Below are positions 45,512 to 49,918 of a stretch of DNA of 49,918 nt, piece after piece (positions within the stretch are counted from its first letter, which is position 1; every line of letters begins with the position of its first letter). The stretch lies in assembly GCF_903915725.1 (NCBI RefSeq), contig NZ_CAIWTY010000021.1, positions 1 through 49,918 on the forward strand, read 5' to 3'. The position numbers were made by a program, and so were the translations under genes. The stretch is from an uncultured Rhodopila sp. (GTDB lineage Bacteria; Pseudomonadota; Alphaproteobacteria; Acetobacterales; Acetobacteraceae). The notes under the pieces were generated by a model. That model saw nothing but the letters and a program-made list of their open reading frames with translations, did not search any database and had not been told where the DNA came from.

Positions 45512-46954
45512 ATGGCGTTTGACCCCGACCTGATCCGCCGCCTCCGCGGACGCATCGAGCTTTTGACGCCGGAGCAGATGGGGCGCGCCGATGGCGCGGC
45601 GGGCGTGTCCGGCCCGGTGCTGATGGAAGCGGCCGGCCGGGCGGTGGCACGGGCGGTGAAACGCCATTTCAGGCCGTGCCGCGTGCTGGTGCTCGCCGGC
45701 CCCGGCAACAACGGCGGCGACGGCTACATCGCGGCGCGGTTGCTGTCCCGTCTCGGCTGGCCGTTGCGGGTGGCGGCGCTGGCACCGCCGCGCGACGGCT
45801 CCGATGCCGCCGGTGCGGCGCGGCTTTGGCACGGCCCGATGGCCGTGTTCGATCCGGCGGAGGCGGCGCGCGCCGACATGGTCATCGACGCGGCGTTTGG
45901 CGCCGGCCTGACCCGGCCGGTCGAGGGCCTGGTTGCCGACACGCTGCGCGCCGCCCGGCGGGTGGTGGCGGTCGATGTGCCGTCCGGCCTGGACGGGGCA
46001 ACCGGGGCGGCGATGGGTTCGGCGACGGCGGCCGAACTGACCGTGACGTTCTTTCGCCTGAAGCCGGGCCACCTGCTGCTGCCGGGCCGCGACCTGTGCG
46101 GACGGATCGAGCTGGCCGATATCGGCATTCCGTCCGCCGTGCTGGACGCAATCGCGCCCGCGACCTTCGCCAATCTGCCGTCCTTGTGGCGACTGCCGAT
46201 GCTGCGGGATGACGGGCACAAGTATTCGCGCGGACACGTGACTGTCGTTGGCGGTGCGGCGATGACCGGCGCGGCCCGGTTGGCGGCCGAGGCCGCCCGG
46301 CGCGCGGGCGCCGGCATGGTGACAATCGCCGCCCGCGGCGCCGCCGAGACGTACCGCTCCGGCGAACCGGGGCTGCTGGTCAGCGAAGCCGGCATCCCGG
46401 CCCTGCTGGAGGATGAGCGGCGGACGGTCTGGGTGTGCGGCCCCGGCCTCGGCCCGGATGACGCACGGACGGTGTTCCCGGCCCTGGTCGCCGCGGGGCG
46501 GGCAGTGATCGGCGACGCGGACGTGTTCACCGCCTTCGCCGGCAATCCGGACGCGCTGCGCGGCGCCGCGGTGCTGACCCCGCATGCCGGCGAGTTCGCC
46601 CGCGTCTTCGGCGCCCCGGCCAATCGGCTCGACGCCGCGCGGGAAGCGGCGCGACGGACGGGGGCGGTGGTGCTGCTGAAAGGCGCGGACACCATCATAG
46701 CCGCGCCCGACGGCCGGGCGGCGATCAATCTTTCCGCGCCGCCCTGGCTGGCCACCGCCGGGGCCGGCGACGTGCTGGCCGGCGCCATCGCCGGGCTGCT
46801 GGCGCAGGGCATGCCGCCTTGGGACGCCGCCGCCGCGGCGGCCTGGCTGCACGGCCGGGCGGCGCAAACGGCCGGCCGGGGGATGATCGTCGAAGACCTG
46901 CTGCCCGCACTGATTCGTGTGCTCGCGGAGACCGCCTCGCTCCCACATCCCTAA
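45512..46954 (+). CDS. Bifunctional NAD(P)H-hydrate repair enzyme (epimerase/dehydratase)
   Basis: A 480-aa fusion repairing damaged NAD(P)HX. The N-terminal YjeF epimerase domain (about 1-215) has LVLAGPGNNGGDGYIAARLL and ADMVIDAAFGAGLTRPVEG. The C-terminal ribokinase-fold dehydratase (about 225-480) has YSRGHVTVVGG, LTPHAGEFARVFG and TAGAGDVLAGAIAGLLAQG, the substrate and ATP/ADP site. The ATG at 45512 has GGGAG upstream; a longer reading to 45269 runs through repeat DNA. Architecture and length match Nnr. Confidence 0.95.
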   Translation: MAFDPDLIRRLRGRIELLTPEQMGRADGAAGVSGPVLMEAAGRAVARAVKRHFRPCRVLVLAGPGNNGGDGYIAARLLSRLGWPLRVAALAPPRDGSDAAGAARLWHGPMAVFDPAEAARADMVIDAAFGAGLTRPVEGLVADTLRAARRVVAVDVPSGLDGATGAAMGSATAAELTVTFFRLKPGHLLLPGRDLCGRIELADIGIPSAVLDAIAPATFANLPSLWRLPMLRDDGHKYSRGHVTVVGGAAMTGAARLAAEAARRAGAGMVTIAARGAAETYRSGEPGLLVSEAGIPALLEDERRTVWVCGPGLGPDDARTVFPALVAAGRAVIGDADVFTAFAGNPDALRGAAVLTPHAGEFARVFGAPANRLDAAREAARRTGAVVLLKGADTIIAAPDGRAAINLSAPPWLATAGAGDVLAGAIAGLLAQGMPPWDAAAAAAWLHGRAAQTAGRGMIVEDLLPALIRVLAETASLPHP

Positions 46955-46983
46955 GCACGCAGTCCTTCCTCCATGAGGCGTGC

Positions 46984-48360
46984 ATGAGCGAAGCCGTATC
47001 CACCGGCCTGCTGGATCGCACCATCCGGCGCATCACCACTGTGTGGCGCGACATGGCCTCCGGCGTGCCGGATGAGACCCTGGAGGCGCAGATGCGGACC
47101 TGCCTCGCCGGACGCGGCGGCGAGGTCAGCGCGCGCAACCGCGCGGCCAAGCTGGCGGAAACATACCTGGCGGCGGACGAACCCGGGCGGCGGGATTTTC
47201 TGCGTACCCTGGCAAGCTTCGACTCCGATCCCGACGCGGTGGCGGCGGCCTATGCCGCGGTCACCGCCGCCGAAGATCCGGCCGAGCGTTCGGCGGCGAA
47301 AGCCGAACTGCGCCGCGCGCTGGAGCCGCCGCGGCTGAAGCTGCTGACGCAGTTCGTGTCGATACCGGACGGGTGCAAGTTCCTGGTCGATCTGCGCGGC
47401 GCTTTGTTGCGCCTGCGCGGGTCGGACAAGATGCTGACGGCGCTGGATGCCGATTTGCGCGGCCTGCTGGCGGCCTGGTTCGACATCGGATTCCTGGAAC
47501 TTCGGCGTATCGACTGGAACAGCCCGGCGGCGCTGCTGGAAAAGCTGGTTACCTACGAATCTGTCCACGCCGTTCGCTCCTGGCGCGATCTGAAGAACCG
47601 GCTCGACGCCGATCGGCGGTGCTATGGGTTCTTTCACCCGCGCATGCCGGGGGAACCGCTGATCTTTGTCGAGGTCGCGCTGGTGAAGGGATTGGCGGGC
47701 AGCGTGCAGGATCTATTGAATGAGAAAGCGCCGGTGCTGGACCCGGCGGTTGCCGATAGCGCGATCTTCTACTCGATCAGCAACTGCCAGGCCGGACTGG
47801 CCGGGATCAGCTTCGGCAATTTCCTGATTAAGCGCGTGGTCGAGGAACTGTCGGGCGAGTTCAGCAACCTGAAGACGTTTGCCACCCTGTCGCCGATACC
47901 GGGTTTCCGCCGCTGGCTGGACACGCTGCTGGCCTCCGACCCGGAGGGCCTGCTGAGCGATGATGAGTCGGTCAGCCTGGTTTCCGCCCACCCGGCGGAC
48001 AGCGGTTGCGCCGCCCTGGCGGGGATCATCGGCAAGCGGTCCTGGTGGCGGCATTCGGCCGTGCGCCAGGCCGCGGAGCCGGTGCTTGTGCGGTTATGCG
48101 CCCGCTACCTGATGGCCGAGTCAAAGCGCAATCGCGCCCTCGACCCGGTGGCGCATTTCCACCTGTCGAACGGCGCGCGGGTGGAGCGGCTGAACATGCT
48201 CGGCGATACCTCAGACAAGGGCGCGCGGGAGAGCGCGACCCTGATGGTGAATTACCTCTACGATCCGGCGAAGATCGAGGAGTGGCACGAAGACTATGCC
48301 GGCGAGGGCAAGCGAAACGCGTCAACCGCCGTGCGCAAGTTGGCGCGCGGGTGGAGTTAG
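46984..48360 (+). CDS. Malonyl-CoA decarboxylase
   Basis: A 458-aa enzyme converting malonyl-CoA to acetyl-CoA and CO2. The helical N-terminal domain precedes a GNAT-like catalytic domain with the family motifs CYGFFHPRMPGEPLIFVEVA, FYSISNCQAGLAGISFGNF, FATLSPIPGFRRWL and the active-site HFHLSNGARVERLNMLGD. No signal or targeting peptide is seen. It starts 29 bases after nnr. No matA-like malonyl-CoA synthetase or dicarboxylate carrier is in the window. Confidence 0.95.
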   Translation: MSEAVSTGLLDRTIRRITTVWRDMASGVPDETLEAQMRTCLAGRGGEVSARNRAAKLAETYLAADEPGRRDFLRTLASFDSDPDAVAAAYAAVTAAEDPAERSAAKAELRRALEPPRLKLLTQFVSIPDGCKFLVDLRGALLRLRGSDKMLTALDADLRGLLAAWFDIGFLELRRIDWNSPAALLEKLVTYESVHAVRSWRDLKNRLDADRRCYGFFHPRMPGEPLIFVEVALVKGLAGSVQDLLNEKAPVLDPAVADSAIFYSISNCQAGLAGISFGNFLIKRVVEELSGEFSNLKTFATLSPIPGFRRWLDTLLASDPEGLLSDDESVSLVSAHPADSGCAALAGIIGKRSWWRHSAVRQAAEPVLVRLCARYLMAESKRNRALDPVAHFHLSNGARVERLNMLGDTSDKGARESATLMVNYLYDPAKIEEWHEDYAGEGKRNASTAVRKLARGWS

Positions 48361-48375
48361 CTCCGCCTTTGCAAA

Positions 48376-49230
48376 TTATGCGAAACGGCCGACATCGACT
48401 TCGATCACGTCGCGTGAAAGTTGTGATAGTGGAATTGCCGCCGGCGGGTCGAAGCCCCAGGGGTTGCCGAGCGTCACCGTCGGCACGCCAGCCTGAGTCG
48501 TGACGCCCTCGAACATGTAGGCATGGCCGCTGACCAGATTGAACGGCAAGCCGGCCGCGTTGGACGTATCCATCGCAATCAGGTCGCCCGCTGCAACAAA
48601 GCTGTCCAGGTTCGCCAGCGTGAGAGCGGCGGGCGACATGTAGGTGGCTGACTGACCGGTCAGTTCCTCCATGGCAATGACCGGGTTGCCGCCGTTCATG
48701 ATCGCGCCGTAGCCGCCATCCAGCGTTGCGACCGCCTTTTCCAGCACCTGCGGCCAAATTTCCTTATAGCCGCCGGAGACATCCTGGTTCGCGCCGTTAT
48801 CGACCGCGTAGGCGGGGAAACTGTTGCTCACGGTCACGCCAATGGCTTTGAACGATGTAGTGCCGAAAGTAGGCAGTTGGCCGTTCGACGCTTCGTGCAG
48901 CGTGACAGTCTCGGTGCCGTTGGGGTTGGTGTGGATCATGTTCATGATAGAGGCTTGGTGGAACAGTGCCAACTCGCCGATGGAGGACAGCACGAAACAG
49001 TCGCCGATTTGCCCCTGGTTGATGTCGGCAACGCTGATGGCGGAGGTTTCGCCCGGCTCCTGCAGATAGAGGGTGTCCGTGAGCACGGCGGATGCTTGCG
49101 CGGCGGCACTTGTCCTGAAGGAGTCGAAGGCCCCCGTATCGTTGGAGTTGCCGTCCAGCGTGCCGGGGAATTGCGCGTCCGTTCCGTCCCCGGAGCCATT
49201 CGGATCGTAGAGGCGATGATGATTCGTCAT
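48376..49230 (-). CDS. Calpain-like (C2 family) cysteine protease
   Basis: A 284-aa protein with an intact papain-like calpain core. Cys78 lies in NQGQIGDCFVLSSIGELA, His236 in VSGHAYMFEGV and Asn256 in LGNPWGFDPP; EIWPQVLEKAVA corresponds to the calpain segment between them. No signal peptide is seen. The Gly/Asp/Asn-rich N-terminus (DPNGSGDGTDAQFPGTLDGN) may favour Ca2+ binding or non-classical export, which is inference. ATG 49230 has AGGAG upstream. It converges with malonyl-CoA decarboxylase, 15 bp away. Bacterial calpain homologues are scattered and mostly uncharacterised. Confidence 0.85.
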   Translation of the reverse strand: MTNHHRLYDPNGSGDGTDAQFPGTLDGNSNDTGAFDSFRTSAAAQASAVLTDTLYLQEPGETSAISVADINQGQIGDCFVLSSIGELALFHQASIMNMIHTNPNGTETVTLHEASNGQLPTFGTTSFKAIGVTVSNSFPAYAVDNGANQDVSGGYKEIWPQVLEKAVATLDGGYGAIMNGGNPVIAMEELTGQSATYMSPAALTLANLDSFVAAGDLIAMDTSNAAGLPFNLVSGHAYMFEGVTTQAGVPTVTLGNPWGFDPPAAIPLSQLSRDVIEVDVGRFA

Positions 49231-49719
49231 CCGGCATCTCCTGAGCGAGGCCTGAGGTTTCAGGCATGTCACCGCCTCGGGCGGCGTCAGCGAGACGCTA
49301 AATCTGCGGGGGATGCCAGGGCAGGGGGACGCCGGTCACAAGGCAGTAGAGACCGTTCCGCATCGATCACACAGATTCGATGACGGTACCGTCATACACG
49401 TGAATCTGGCGTCAATCCGCAATTATACCGACATGCTCCGCAGCCATTTGCTCTGAATCAGCGCCAATCGGGCGGTTTTCGGGATGGTCACAAGGAATTC
49501 AGCTTGATTTTGGATGCACGGCAGATCGACTGATGTAGGCGCAATTATTCGTGATATCATCCCATTCTTAATCCGAGGCGATCACCGGGGCGGAGGGGTT
49601 TCGGGCTGCCGCCATGCTATCAACACTTTCACGCGATATTTTGGCAATAGAGCGAACAACTGATGCTAGTTGCGCCCATTATACCAATCGGCGATCACGT
49701 TGCCTCTCGGGCGCAGCCA
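49231..49719. other. Intergenic region upstream of the calpain-like gene
   Basis: About 490 bases in which I see no gene. A small palindrome TGACGGTACCGTCA lies at 49381-49394, about 150 bp upstream of the calpain-like start, and the surrounding sequence is AT-richer than the coding DNA. It probably includes the promoter of the calpain-like gene. Confidence 0.5.
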
Positions 49720-49918
49720 CCCGGCCATGCCGACGGAGGTCGACATCCACGCCTTATTCTTTTTGTAAACAAAGGCATGGATGGCGGGCCTGCGCCCCAT
49801 AGGCGTTAAAATAGTCCGCAGCAGCTGCGTTTGTCCCCCGTCATGGTGCGCGGAGGCGCACCATCCACGCCTTGCGGTGCGGGTTTAGGCAACGGCGTGG
49901 ATGCCGACCTGCGTCGGC
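49720..49918. repeat. Composite extragenic palindromic repeat (runs off the window)
   Basis: The segment 49840-49918 is a near copy of 40441-40519, sharing ACCATCCACGCCTTGCGGTG and GGCGTGGATGCCGACC. A more degenerate unit at about 49720-49800 reads CGACATCCACGCC and GGCATGGATGGCGGGC around an AT-rich loop. The element continues past the window end. Confidence 0.75.

Noticed and set aside
45353..46948. Open frame of about 530 codons antisense to nnr
   Set aside because: Low-complexity Arg/Gly/His composition and exact overlap with a well-recognised gene; shadow frame.

Overview
The window is high-GC DNA with dense, tightly packed and often overlapping genes. It looks like an alphaproteobacterial chromosome, most likely Rhodospirillales/Acetobacteraceae. 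The evidence is the ccoNOQP-ccoGHIS gene order, an alphaproteobacterial-type cpa/tad pilus operon, Fnr/Anr-type boxes and interspersed GGCC-rich palindromic repeats between genes. The taxonomic placement is inference. No plasmid, phage, rRNA, tRNA, CRISPR or transposase gene was seen.

Region 1 (1-5.6 kb) holds the outer-membrane channel of an RND-type efflux system, an AT-richer gene for an M15-like zinc peptidase, a FAD monooxygenase, a decay zone with relics of an oxalate-decarboxylase-type cupin and a GNAT acetyltransferase, and an OmpW porin behind a perfect Fnr box. Region 2 (5.8-14.7 kb) is a complete microaerobic respiration cluster. A TauE/SafE-like membrane protein is divergent from an unnamed 71-aa membrane protein followed by ccoN, O, Q, P, G, H, I and S, with one Fnr-like box between the two transcription units. 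Region 3 (14.7-19.0 kb) has a HEPN-domain protein with a small partner, a sulfatase, a long inverted repeat and two tandem 2-oxoglutarate/Fe(II) oxygenases. Region 4 (19.0-21.5 kb) has hemN facing two CBS-domain genes, with a perfect or near-perfect Fnr box at each outer edge. The Fnr boxes tie ompW, cbb3 oxidase, anaerobic haem synthesis and the CBS proteins into one probable low-oxygen regulon.

Region 5 (21.5-34.4 kb) is a complete Flp/Tad pilus locus on the minus strand: flp, cpaA, cpaB, cpaC, a short cpaD-like lipoprotein, cpaE, tadA, tadB, tadC, two TadE-type pseudopilins, tadG and a translationally coupled lytic transglycosylase. A tadD-like TPR lipoprotein is divergent across a roughly 700-bp AT-richer regulatory gap. 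Almost every gene pair after cpaB overlaps by 1-4 bp.

Region 6 (34.4-49.9 kb) is metabolic and accessory: an MBL-fold hydrolase, a probable small RNA with an anti-Shine-Dalgarno CCUCC motif, a chalcone-isomerase-like protein, a proline-rich lipoprotein, moaD, a broken gene, a D-2-hydroxyacid dehydrogenase, a 3-hydroxyacyl-CoA-dehydrogenase-family enzyme, YjbQ, a glutathione transferase, the Entner-Doudoroff pair kdgK-eda, a fused oxidoreductase-SelD protein lacking key catalytic residues, the NAD(P)HX repair enzyme, malonyl-CoA decarboxylase and a calpain-like cysteine protease.

The points most worth a second look are the SelD fusion with substituted active-site residues, the 71-aa protein ahead of ccoN, the repeat element read through as the N-terminus of CcoI, the HEPN module, the candidate sRNA, the calpain-like protease and the M15-like peptidase.
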